Assembly: GCF_048544455.1 (NCBI RefSeq)
Contig: NC_133534.1
Span: 221,926,292 to 221,990,291, forward strand
Source: Silene latifolia
Lineage: Eukaryota; Streptophyta; Magnoliopsida; Caryophyllales; Caryophyllaceae
DNA: 64,000 nt
Direction: 5' to 3'
The notes beneath the pieces were generated by a model. It had not been told where the DNA came from and searched no databases. It saw only the letters and a list, made by a program, of their open reading frames with translations. This document shows positions 11,937-22,536 of this stretch, one piece after another; position 1 is the stretch's first letter, and the number at the start of each line of letters is the position of its first letter. The translations under genes were made by a program, and so were the position numbers.

Positions 11937-11941
11937 GTAAT

Positions 11942-12008
11942 CTTCGATTGACCTGGTGGCTCTACTTTGACTTTCGCCCTGTCCAAGCCTCAGTCAAAGT
12001 GGGGGCTC
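11942..12008 (+). mobile_element. Tat-like gypsy 3' end with polypurine tract
   Basis: Resumes the gypsy 3' region after the copia element. It ends in CAGTCAAAGTGGGGGCTC, a polypurine tract immediately before an LTR start TGTAGATACCCGG. This type of PPT and LTR start is typical of plant Tat/Ogre-type elements. Confidence 0.7.
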
Positions 12009-14278
12009 TGTAGATACCCGGTATCTGCTGAGAATCCAACAAACACCCGATGATTATCGGACAACAACATGTTTTGGAATCGCGGCGTTTGATCGACAGT
12101 TTGTATACAACTTTACGTCGGAAAACTTAAAACGATTTCGAAAATAAAACATTTCAAAACATTTCAAAAATACCTGGAGTGTTAAATGCACGACGACGGA
12201 GTCGCAATGACACTAACTAGAGTCAAAACCGACATCGGACCAAAAACCGACTCAAAAATTCAAATCCCGACTCCAACAACGAGTCAAACCGAGTCAACCA
12301 CCAAAAATAAAACATTTCAAATCTTTTACCTTAAGTTTTCCCAGATTCATGAATGGTCAAGTACCAAACATGTGACTACAAAACTTAGGATAGAACAAAT
12401 CATGATTGCGTTTGTTGTGAAAGCGACAACTCACCTCGAAGAACCGCGACATGGCTCGCGCCTCTTTGAGCAGCCTAGGTGGCCACGTCGCTCAAAACTC
12501 ACACAACCACTCATTCTCCTATAAATACCCCTCAAATGCCCCCCATTTGAGACTTATGCGAGTGTCCGCCCCCTCTTTTCTCCCTTAAAATTCTCGACTC
12601 GACTTCTTAAGTCACAATCCAACGCGTGTTTACGACCTACCGATCGTAAATACAAGCCTTACACATTGTTTGGTACTGTCATCGTGCATTAAATCACTTG
12701 ACCGACCACTTCGACCATTACACCGTCACTAAACTTAAAACACTCTTTTTACTTACCAAAACGGTTTTAAACCGAGTCTTTTCCGACCAAACGAGTTGTT
12801 ACATTTACGTCGGTCACTCGCCATAACCAAACATGTAAGTATGAGGGTGTAAAAATCCTCTTTTATTATGTTTTCATTTGTTTCATGACTATAACATGCT
12901 AAAACGTGCATAACATGAACCAAAACATGGAATAAATGAGCCAAAACTGATTTTTAGCCCGAGACAGAAACCCCTTGGTTCGCCGGCTAGCCCGCGCCTA
13001 AATGGGGTGTCCAGGTCAGAGATCAACCGTGTTTGTTCTCGTCATTTCCCTTTAATCCATTTTCATATTTGTAATCGGTTTTCACCATTTCAAATATTTT
13101 CAAACCCTTTTTATTTCATCATATTTGTTTTAACCATAAAACATTTTTCACCCTTGGTTCCTCATACCATGACGGTTAAATCCGTGTTTCGGTGATAATA
13201 TTTGGTTAATAACATTTAAAAGGTATTTTAAAACCTTGTATTTCATTTCTTTACATTTCATATTAGTCACTGACACAAAGTCATCCTTGGTTCTATATAC
13301 CATACCGGATTTCAACCCGGGTACGATGACGAGTATCGACTAATTACATTCAAATGAACTTAAAACAATTAGTTCATAATTATTTTCAAAACTATTCATG
13401 TCAAGTTTGTCAAATCGAACCCGACACCGAATATTATCAAAATAATGATAGTTATTCGGGTCTAGTTCTTCAAATCAACAATTGCGGTCTAAACGACCCT
13501 TTCAAATCAAACCGGGTTCAAACACCCATTTTCCAACACGTTTTATAACGTTTTTCAAATGGTCATAATACGGCATATAACCGTAGGCTAGCCCGCGCCT
13601 AAACAGGCCCTTCATTTCTCATTTCCAAAACCAGGGAGAGGCCCCTTACACTGCCGGCTGGCTCGCGCCTCATATAGCCGTCTGGTACAGGGTCTGTTCC
13701 CTTCCAGCATTAGTCTAGGATGATCCCGACTCCAGTTAGCCCGGATACAGGACGGATCAGATGACTATTTACTCGTTCAAAATCATGTTTGCAAAATACC
13801 AAGACAAAAGGATCACGTTATGCACCCTAAACCTAATACGGTAAATGGATGCTTAATTTTCGTCTTGCATGTAAATCAATCACTAATCCAACTCGACATC
13901 TTATACTTGATACTTGGATTAAATCAACCGACTTAAAAAGCTCTCACATGTTAGGTTTAAATTATTGGATGCGCATTCATGCATTTAAGCCGTTTTATCA
14001 ACTTTTGCATTCAACCAACCAAGATCGATCAGTAGAGGCCGCTACCGCGGGCGGGATTGGGTGTTTGATTAAAGGGCTTCCCAATACGTACCTTTACCTC
14101 TTACTCAGAAACTTTGGATAGTGGACGACCTTATCCAGGGCGTACGAGAGTCATTCTAGAGATAGGATGCTAAAGAGGGACGATTTCCTTATCTTTAGTA
14201 CCTATGTCAAATATTGCTTTGTGCTTCGATTTGACTGAGGTATAAAGTGGATTTCGAACGGGTTCCAGGCATCCCACA
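12009..14278 (+). mobile_element. Tat/Ogre-like gypsy LTR (~2.27 kb)
   Basis: Begins TGTAGATACC right after a polypurine tract and is followed by a probable primer site. No real coding region; short frames such as 12186-12524 and 13849-14121 have no recognisable product. A TATA-like TATAAATAC lies near 12,520 with leader-like sequence after it. Two related GC-rich stretches (about 12,960 and 13,590-13,690, both with GGCTNGCNCGCGCCT-like words) are internal duplications. The right boundary (TCCCACA at 14,278) is inferred. Confidence 0.6.
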
Positions 14279-14461
14279 AATGCTTGGTGGCGACTCCGAA
14301 CATCTCTAATCGTTTCGAGACCCTTACCGAGACGAAACCGACCGATCTAAAACGATCCGGTCGAAAGCATTTTTACGCCGCCGAGCGTGGCTTTCAATAG
14401 ACCGCTGCATGTCCACATATTGGCCTGGCGTGCAGGTGGGCCGTGACTACGGACCGGTAGG
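14279..14461 (+). other. Probable primer site and start of gypsy leader
   Basis: TGGCGACTCC at 14,288-14,297 matches the start of the arginine-tRNA type primer site known from Ogre-like elements. It lies about 9 bp past the inferred LTR end. The leader is cut off at 14,461 by the start of a chromovirus-like LTR. Confidence 0.45.
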
Positions 14462-15674
14462 TGGACCCCCAAATCCACAGACCGAGACGTGGCCTATGTC
14501 CACAGTTTATTACAAGTTTAATTCAACAAAAAGAAAAGATACAACTGATAACAACAACTAGCAACTACGGTGATACTATACATGCCATGACTTTGTGATA
14601 GACTCGTCCATCCAAAGCACCGAGCTAAGCCCCACACATCAACACCTGCTAAGACTGACTGCTCACCATAATGGATCACGACAGACACATAACAAGAAGG
14701 AAAACAAACAACACCACACAAACTCAGTAACTGGAGAACAACAGATAACATAAGATACAACATACAATCACAATTGCCCAACACCGTCACATCACCAATC
14801 ATCTGACTACACACTAAAGTGTGTAGCCCTGCCAGAATACCCATCGCAACAGGTATTCCACACTGCCAGTTGGGGACTGCAGCTGCTCCCACCTAAGCTC
14901 CGCTCATCTCCATCGAGCGAATAACCGAAGTCCATTAATGTGCACATCCCCCATGTGGGGGGAACCACAAAGGGCGAATCAAGGGCGTGAAGCCATTCCC
15001 GAGATGACTCCACTCAGCCAGGGACGTACTCCGTATAAAAACATAACATCACTATCATAATCAACGATACCATACATCATACAAGACAAACAATCGACAG
15101 TACTGAGTAGGAAACCTACCTTTAGCAATCAGCATCAACACCGCATACAACCGCACGAAGACAACGCAACCACCATAGACACCTATCAAAAGAGTAGGGA
15201 AAACCCTATTACTAACAACCCTAACCATAAACAAATCTAGGTATGATGATGATGACTTATCTATACTTGGCATTCTGACGACAAGACAACTACCCAACTC
15301 AAGCATCCATCCCCATGGTGTCTCCAACTGAAAAGGAAATCTCAAGGTTGAAGGTTGGTGAAGGAGAGAAGTGTCGTCGATTAGGTTTAGAAGGAAAAGG
15401 AATGAAAAACTGATTTGGGGTTTACGACTTCACGATATATAACTTACCGCTGAACCACCATACTTGATCGAGTATGAGACTAACTCGATCGAGTAGCCTC
15501 TACTCGATCGAGTCTGTAGACTACTCGATCGAGTAGCCTACGCTAGATCGAGTTCTCCACATCTAAAAGTTTCAAAGTGCTAAGTCCGTCTGTATGAAGG
15601 TTCTCAAAGGTCTACCATATGTCTAAGGTCCGTCAACTACTAGTCAACGGGTCCCTAATGGGGCGGCTATTACA
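14462..15674 (-). mobile_element. Chromovirus-like 3' LTR, minus strand
   Basis: Read on the minus strand the LTR starts TGTAATAGCCGCCCC at 15,674 and ends GGGGGTCCA at 14,462 (1213 bp). On that strand a polypurine tract (TTTTTAAGGGGGAAAGAC) precedes it at 15,675-15,692, so this is the 3' LTR. A TATA-like TATATA at about 15,436-15,441 lies just downstream of the CTCGATCGAG cluster. A second, similar LTR is at 17,235-18,456, and a diverged relative at 60,431-61,804 on the plus strand. Confidence 0.7.
15468..15556. repeat. ACTCGATCGAGT palindrome cluster
   Basis: Three exact and at least two degenerate copies inside the minus-strand LTR, 120-205 bp from its start and about 30 bp upstream of a TATA-like word. 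Confidence 0.85.
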
Positions 15675-17234
15675 GTCTTTCCCCCTTAAAAAGAACTTCG
15701 TCCCCGAAGTTAAACTCATCATCTCCCGCAACCAAAGGTGTACACTAAGCTAAGATAACCTAACAAAACTTAGCCTGACGAGAACTGTTATAGTCATGTC
15801 CAACATACTACCAAACTTCCTATGCCGACTAATCATTATCACCTACCTTTACGAATATGACCATCAAACACAAATTCCTTCTGAGTCCTCCCCCGCATGC
15901 TAGCAGTTAAAAGGTACACAAACGCAAACTATCACTTCCATTTTACCAGACGAATCAAACACCATACAACGTCATACAAATTTATCACAATCAACTTACT
16001 ATTCGCAAACAATTAACTCATTAAACATCCAAACTATAATTTACCAACTACATTACCAAATGTTCGTTTAAATCATTCACACAACAATTATATTACTCAA
16101 CAAATGCTTAAATTACTTGAACACAATTAAATTATACAGCATAAATAACAATTAAATTACCAACGAAGTACTTAAAAAGGCGATATTTTAGGCATTTTTC
16201 ACTCGCGACATTAATCTTCCCCTTTTAAAAGGAACTTCGTCCCCGAAATTCACCTTCAAGACGAGTTATAAATATTACAAGAAATAAAAACCATCATCCA
16301 ACTTTGACATTACGAGATGAATCAAAACATGATGAACGAATAACTACGATCCAACCTTCTTTGACATTACTTGTACAACATGTAAGCATGCGGGTACACT
16401 GAATAAAATAACATACAAAATAATTAAATTATGCGCAGCGATACTAAGCCAAAATATGTGAAAATTAAATTAATTGTTTATGTGACACTATGAAAACATG
16501 ATTACTCGACATAACTATCTTGAAATTATTACCAACAACTATATAAACTTAACGACCATTTAGAATGATACTTAAGGAAATTAGTAACCACATAGGATGA
16601 AAACTATGTATACCGTCTTGATGTCACATGTATTGCAATGTAAAGCAGAAGAACGTGACTAAAAGCCATGAAAACAATATATAACTCAACCAAGTACTTC
16701 CATGATCACAAGAAAATGGGTTACAAGGGTAAACAAGGGCACTCGATTGAGTTAAAGCTACTCGATCGAGTTCAAGTCATGCTACTCGATCGAGTTAAGC
16801 GTACTCCATCGAGTATCTATAGATCAGAATGCTCTCTAAATGGTCATAAGCAGGTACTCGATCGAGTTGAGGGCACTCGATCGAGTAACTACAGGTCAGA
16901 ATACTCCCAAAAATGAGATATCAAGCAAAGAAATTATACTAATCTCCGGGGATTCATCCCCGACATCACATACCTGCATAACAAGTTTAGAAACTCCAAC
17001 AAAATACGGCCTTATGGCCAAATACAAACCGAGATAAATTCAAGTACGATCAAAACAAATGTAACAAGTAAACATAAGTCCTCTAACACAACACAACCAA
17101 GACAATCACTCAAGGTCGCCTCCTCAATCCTCCTCCATATCCTCATCTCCTCCTCCTCCTCCTGATGTGTCGGCTTCTGACGTGCCTCCTCTGGAGGTCG
17201 ATCCTGTGCTGGGGTCTCTTCCTGCTCTCCACGG
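15675..17234 (-). mobile_element. Chromovirus-like internal 3' remnant
   Basis: Sequence between two similar minus-strand LTRs. On the minus strand it carries GGGGACGAAGTT-type post-coding words followed by purine-rich tracts twice (about 16,215-16,250 and 15,675-15,715), as if the end of the internal region were duplicated. An acidic reading frame (minus, 17,251-17,012) may be a pol tail but matches nothing I recognise. No primer site is seen next to the 17,235 LTR, so the element is heavily deleted. The middle (15.9-16.6 kb) is AT-rich with no feature. Confidence 0.5.
16740..16892. repeat. ACTCGATCGAGT palindrome cluster
   Basis: Four exact copies (two near 16,761-16,797, then two near 16,857-16,886) plus two one-mismatch copies, outside an LTR but inside the internal remnant. 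Confidence 0.85.
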
Positions 17235-18456
17235 TGGACCCCCAAATCCACAGACCGAGACCTGGCCTATGTCCACAATTTATTACAAGTTTAATTCAAC
17301 AAAAAGAAAAGATACAATTGATAACAACAACTAGCAACTATGGTGATACTATCCATGTCATGACTCTGTGATAGACTCGTCCCTCCAAAGCACTTAGCTA
17401 AGCTCAACACATCTACAACTGCTAAGACTGACTGCTCACCATAATGAATCACGGCAGACACATAACAAGAAGGAAGACAAACAACACCATACAAGGCCAG
17501 TAACTGAAGAACAACAGATAACACAAGATACAACATACAATCACAATTCCCCAACACCGTCACATCACCAATCATCTGACTACACACTAAAGTGTGTAGC
17601 CGTGAGAGAATACACATCGCAAAAGGTATTCCAGACCGCCAGTGGGGGACCGCAGCCGTTCCCACCTAAGCCCCGCTTATCTCCTTCGAGCGAATAACCC
17701 AAGTCCATTAATGTGCACATCCCCCTTGTGGTGGGAACCACAAGGGGCGAATCAAGGGCGTGAAGCCATTCCCGAGATGACTCTACTCAGCCAGGGACGC
17801 ACCCCGTATACAAACATAACATCACTATCACAATCAACGATACCATACAACATACAAGACAAACAATCGACAGTACTGAGTAGGAAAACCTACCTTTAGC
17901 AATCAGCATCAACACCGCATACAACCGTATGAAGACAACGGAACCACCATAGACACCTATCAAAACAGTAGGAAAAACCCTATTACTAACAACCCTAACC
18001 ATAAAAAAAGCTAGGTATGATGATGATGACTTACCTATACTTGGCATTCCGACGACAAGACCGCTACCCGACTCAAGCATCCATATTCCATACCCATGGT
18101 GTCTCCAACTGAAAAGGAAATCTCAAGGTTGAAAGTGGGTGAAGGAGAGAAGTGCCGTCGATTAGGTTTAGAAGGAAAAGGAATGAAAAACTGGTTTGGG
18201 GTTTATGACTTCACGATATATAACTTACCGCTGAAACTGCCATACTTGATCGAGTATGAGACTTACTCGATCGAATGGCCTCTACTCGATCGAGTCTCTA
18301 GACTACTCGATCGAGTAGCCTACGCTAGATCGAGTTCTCCATATCTAAAAGTCACCAAGTGCTAAGTCCATCTGTATGAAGGTTCTCAAGGGTCTACCAT
18401 ATGTCTAAGGTCAGTCAACTACTAGTCAACGGGTCCCTAATGGGACGGGTATTACA
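17235..18456 (-). mobile_element. Second chromovirus-like LTR, minus strand
   Basis: About 1222 bp, reading on the minus strand from TGTAATACCCGTCCC (18,456) to GGGGGTCCA (17,235). Clearly similar along its length to the LTR at 14,462-15,674, with many substitutions and small indels, so the two are not a recent pair. The flanks (GTTTG at 18,457; GTAGG before 14,462) show no matching target duplication. Confidence 0.7.
18245..18335. repeat. ACTCGATCGAGT palindrome cluster
   Basis: Two exact and several one-mismatch copies at the same place within the LTR as in the sister copy at 15.5 kb, again about 25-30 bp upstream of a TATATA word (about 18,216-18,222) on the minus strand. Confidence 0.85.
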
Positions 18457-19019
18457 GTTTGTGTTAGTCTCGGCCATATTGGTCGTGTATGTTGCTTTGT
18501 AATTTGTTGGTTTTTATTGCAATTGTTTAAAAAATATAACCACTAATGTTTGTTAGTCTTTCTTATGCTAAAGAGTAAAAATATCTCTTTCCCCTTTTTG
18601 TTGTTTGTTTAGTTAAAATAGCTAATAAACCATCTCACATGTTAAAACAACTTTGACAAAGTAGTTTAATACATGCATTAAATTGACATAGAAACCATGT
18701 CACATGTTAGGGTTTAAAACGACGTTTGCATTTCATAATTGGGATAGCTATGACCTTATTTACGACCATCATTTATTGGAGTAAAAGTCGTTATTGTAAC
18801 GGGTGAGATTAAGTGTCCTTATGGGCTTCCTAACGCGTACCTTCACCACGAGCTCAATGTCAATGATTAGCAGATCCGTCTGAAAGCCTTTGTAGGGTTT
18901 CCAAGTGTCCCTAAGATTTGGTGGCGACTCTAATGAACCACGTGTGAAACCCGTGCAGATGCTAGTGGAGTGATGTCCACACTTATTAGCGGTACGGAAC
19001 CGTTAATTTTTTTTCTTCA
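18457..19019 (+). mobile_element. Remnant of the Tat-like LTR 3' end
   Basis: The phrases near 18,830-18,850 (GGGCTTCCTAACGCGTACC) and TGGTGGCGACTCT near 18,921 parallel GGGCTTCCCAATACGTACC and TGGTGGCGACTCC at 14,077 and 14,286. This is therefore the 3' part of a related LTR plus its primer-site region. No coding region. Confidence 0.45.
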
Positions 19020-19375
19020 AATCAAATTCTACCCATTAATAGGTAATGGAGAGGAGGGGATAATGGAGAGGTTTTGGTTGGAACTTTTGGAATAGATTGG
19101 AATTGATTCAATCCATTCAAGTGTTTGGTTGGAGTATTTTGGAATGGAGTTAGATACCCAATGGATTCTAACTCTATTCCAACTCCTTGGAATCTCATAC
19201 CCACAACTCCCCCCAAGTTTCTAACTCCATTCCACCAATATTGTTTTTCTTCTCCATTCCAAGGTTGAACCAAACAACTATAAACAAATATGGGTATCTA
19301 AATCCATACCTCCATGGATTTACACTCCATTCCAATCCATTCTAACATTTTGAATCAAACGACCCCTTATCCTTA
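19020..19375. mobile_element. MITE-like repeat, one end recognisable
   Basis: Internally self-complementary sequence rich in CCATTCCAA/TTGGAATGG words. The right end (CAAACGACCCCTTA) has the look of a Tourist or hAT-type MITE terminus. The left partner is not found, so it may be truncated. Confidence 0.35.
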
Positions 19376-19819
19376 TTAGTGGCTTGAGAATATATATAAC
19401 CTTGATCTTGCTGAGCATTGTGCAATATTCTACGGAGTATTATTTTACTTCTAATATTCTCGCCAAAATTATCCAACTTTGAATATATTCACTTGCTTTT
19501 GTCTGTTTTAGCATTTTTTAGCTTTTATTATCCTATTCTCTCTCCTTTTATGTTTCATAGCAAGTATCCCTTAGATCCGACAAATCTGTCACAAATTTGT
19601 AATGGGTCAAAGTATTATTTATGAATTAAGTACTTCTATGTGGGTAGATAAGACAAAACATACTGCTACTCCTAAACACTATACTTTTGTCTTATCTATT
19701 CATATAGATAATACTTGACTTGTCGCAAGCTTGCGACGATATGTCCGTCACAAATGAGAATTAATGTTCCATTTTACATTTTTTTTTTTTTGGAAATATG
19801 CTTTATACTATCCTGAGAG
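19376..19819. other. AT-rich intergenic stretch
   Basis: No gene or bounded element supported. A short inverted pair TTGTCGCAAGC / GCTTGCGACGA-like sequence lies near 19,720-19,740. Confidence 0.4.
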
Positions 19820-20235
19820 TAGTCTAGACCTGGCAAATCGGGTCAACAGGTCAGGTTTGGGTCGGGCCAATTCGGGTCGGGTCATTTCGGGTTTCTCAAA
19901 TTTCCGGGTTAATTCGGGTCTGGTCGGGTCATTTCGGGTTCATGGGTCTGTTTCGGGTTTGTTGGCCGGGTCAAGCGGGTCGGGTCATTTTCGGGTCAAT
20001 GATTAAGAGAGAAAAAGGCATTTCAAGTCTATTGTGGTCAATTAAAGTTATGTTTTGTCGGATTATTTTCTGGTTGAGTAGTTTTGGGTCGAGTCATTTC
20101 GAGTTGGGTCTGTTACGGGTCTATGAGAACTCGGGTCATTTTTGGGTCGGATCGGGTCAATTCGGGCTTCGGGTATGGCGATTCGGGTCGATTTCGGATC
20201 TCGGATCAGTCTTTTCGGGTCGGGTACTATCCTCT
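19820..20235 (+). repeat. GGGTC-rich low-complexity repeat
   Basis: Dense irregular copies of CGGGTC and TTCGGGT over 400 bp. The open frames across it (19764-20290) are products of the repeat. Similar GGGTC-rich cores occur in the hAT element at 27.5-28.3 kb, so this may be the core of a related element whose ends I cannot place. Confidence 0.7.
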
Positions 20236-20252
20236 TAATTTACATTATCTTA

Positions 20253-20557
20253 GGGCATTAGCAATAGAGGTTTGTCAAAAGGTTTGTTAGATGATGTGTC
20301 TATTTTTTTAGAGGTTTGTCTACAAACCCTCTATCGTTGGACATGGGTGTTGAGGTTCATGGATGAGAGGGGTTACAATATAGTATACAGGTTTGTGGAG
20401 AGAGAATGTGAGAGAAGAAATAGTGTAGTGGGTTATATTATGAACCTTAAAGAGGTTTATCTATTGTTGGTATGAGGTTTGTGAATAAATGTGTTTGTAT
20501 ATTATCTTATGTGGCATGAGAACAAACCTATTAAAGGTCTGTCTATTGCTAATGCCC
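20253..20557. mobile_element. Tourist-like MITE (PIF/Harbinger)
   Basis: 305 bp with inverted termini GGGCATTAGCAATAGAGG / GGGCATTAGCAATAGACAG and a TTA target duplication at 20,250-20,252 and 20,558-20,560. No coding capacity. Confidence 0.8.
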
Positions 20558-21011
20558 TTATATCATGGTGCGCAAAAATATATTCGAGTGTATTAAAGAA
20601 ATGTAGGAATCTTTCATGTGTATTATTCAAAAAAAAAAAAAAGAATATATAAAGAATGTTCAAAAAGCGAGGTGTCTGCGTCTATATGTATTGAAATTGA
20701 TGCAAATCTATAACCACGTGCATTCGAGAGCAACATGGCCTGTTTTTTTCGGGCTTATTTTTTTTACTACGATTGATTCGATTCGATTCGATTGATTGAT
20801 TCATTCGATTCGATTCGATTGGGCTCCATTCGATTCGATTCGATTCGATTGACTCCATTCGATTCGATTCATTTCAGCTCACTCCATTCGATTCGATTGA
20901 TTCGATTCGCTCCATTAAGTTTCAAATTTCATTTCAAATTCTTTTACTCATCTTAAATTTAATAGTTATTATTAATTTTGTTATCAATAATACTATTTTT
21001 TAATATTATTC

Positions 21012-21048
<37 letters not shown>

Positions 21049-21124
21049 TTAATAATAATGTTACTAATAATTTATTTATTATTATTATGAATATTATGAA
21101 TATTATTATTAAAATGAATAATAA

Positions 21125-21167
<43 letters not shown>

Positions 21168-21315
21168 AAAATGAATAATAATGTTATTAATGTTAATAAT
21201 AATATTATTTATTATTATTATTGTTATTATTATTATTATTAGTATTGTTGTTGTTGTGGTTGTTATAATTATTGGTATTATTATTAAAATTAATAACATT
21301 TATTATTAATATTAT

Positions 21316-21883
21316 TGATGGGGCATGCCCAACCGACTTGACCCAATAGCCAATACGGGGTCATACAAGTCAACACGCTTGCCAACATGGTTACGGATTC
21401 GCTTGATACTCTACGAATCACGGATTGTTAAAAGCGAATTCTATCAATCGACATCGAAAATACATATAACACATTTTCTATAAGCGAATCGCGAATCGAT
21501 AAGGCGTATTCATAGCGAATATGGTAACCATGCTTGCCAGCCATCATTTGAGGTACACATAGAAATCTATAAATACCTCATTATTCACCCATCAATGGTA
21601 AAATACTTCTCACCAACAACTTCCTCTCTCTAGAAGTAAAACTACGTACTCGAGCTACTATGAGAAGGCACGGAAACCTTAGCTTCAAGCAAGGTCCCAA
21701 CTATCCACCGATCGTAAGGCATCGGAGAAGGACCCTTGCGAACCCTCGAGGCCCTATTTGTTACGCGTGAAAGATCCATCCGGAGAGAGCAAGCATAGGT
21801 TCGAGGTGCCATCAAATCGAAAGGAGCGCGTTGACCCGACCCGGATTCGAGCAACGCTTACTTGAGTGTTTTTATTCGAAACA
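21316..21883 (+). mobile_element. Solo LTR with 5-bp target duplication
   Basis: Begins TGATGGGGCATGCCC, ends CGAAACA, and is flanked by ATTAT on both sides (21,311-21,315 and 21,884-21,888). A TATA-like TATAAATAC lies near 21,569. Start and end resemble the retrotransposon at 46,183, but the bodies are diverged. It sits in a trinucleotide microsatellite and itself carries a small MITE. Confidence 0.75.
21386..21532. mobile_element. Small hAT-like MITE inside the solo LTR
   Basis: 147 bp with inverted ends CATGGTTACGGATTCGC / CATGGTTACCATATTCGC and near-perfect 8-bp flanks CTTGCCAA / CTTGCCAG. Rich in GCGAATC words. Confidence 0.6.
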
Positions 21884-22000
21884 ATTATTTTTACTAATAT
21901 CATTATTAATATTGACATTATTATTTATTATTGTTATTAAGAATATTATTAGTAAAAAATTACTATTTTTTCATTATTATAATTTATGATTATTCATATA

Positions 22001-22210
22001 CTCCTCCCTCTATCCCGGTCAATTGTTGTCCTTTGGTTTTTGGCACAAAGACCAAGGAAAGAGGAGGGGCCAATTATAAATGACAAGCGGACCAAATTGA
22101 GTGTGAATGATCAAATTGCTCATCAAGTTCATTCTTAAAATAGAAAGGACAATAATTGAATGAGACACCCCAAAATGAAATAGGACAACAAATTACCGGG
22201 ACAGAGAGAG
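22001..22210. mobile_element. Stowaway MITE
   Basis: 210 bp with Stowaway-type termini (CTCCTCCCTCTATCCCGG; right end CCGGGACAGAGAGAG) and a TA target duplication. Non-coding. Confidence 0.8.
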
Positions 22211-22536
22211 TATAATATTATAATTTTTTTTCTTAAAAATATTAATTTTAGTATAAATAGTATTATACTATGAATATTATTATTAGTAAAGTTGATAATA
22301 ACAATAATATTAAATATTATTATTATTATTAATATTAATATGATTATTTCGATTCGATTCGATTCATTATTCTATTATTCTATTCGATTCGATCGGCTCG
22401 GCTCCATTGATTGATTGATTCGATTCGATTGGCTCCATTCGATTCGATTCGGCTCGATTCGATTCGATTTGGGCTCCATTCGATTCGATTGATTCGGTTG
22501 ATTCGGCTCTAAAAAGCCGGAAAAAAGAAACAGGCC

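Larger units (their letters stand above)
3490..11941 (+). mobile_element. Ty1-copia LTR retrotransposon, complete but inactive
   Basis: Full-length structure: 5-bp target duplication GTAAT on both sides, two 981-bp LTRs beginning TGTTGG and ending CCCACA, an initiator-Met tRNA primer site, a 2-kb leader, a gag-pol reading frame in copia order (gag, protease, integrase, RT, RNase H) and a polypurine tract. The coding region has at least two in-frame stops, a frameshift and deletions, so it cannot make its own proteins. The LTRs differ at roughly 15-17 positions by eye (about 1.6%), implying insertion on the order of a million years ago under usual plant rates. It sits inside an older gypsy element. 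Confidence 0.93.
20737..22536. mobile_element. TTCGA-rich element with inverted ends
   Basis: Ends are inverted repeats (GGCCTGTTTTTTTC on the left; GGCCTGTTTCTTTTTTCC as the complement of the right). Both arms carry runs of the pentanucleotide TTCGA (20,768-20,920 and 22,350-22,500) separated by TTA/TTG trinucleotide arrays. A solo LTR and a Stowaway MITE have inserted into the middle. I see no target duplication and no transposase. Superfamily uncertain. Confidence 0.5.

Noticed and set aside
16668..16916. Open frames with repeated LDRV or SIE words (also 622-885, 18,096-18,365, 60,497-60,691, 62,908-63,177)
   Set aside because: They are translations of the ACTCGATCGAGT palindrome in different frames, within LTRs and leaders; no protein family is involved.
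14462..18456. One intact LTR element bounded by the two minus-strand chromovirus-like LTRs
   Set aside because: The LTRs are diverged, no primer site adjoins the 17,235 LTR, the internal region is only 1.6 kb, and no target duplication is visible.
21072..21299. Asn/Ile-rich frame
   Set aside because: Translation of TTA/TTG trinucleotide repeats.
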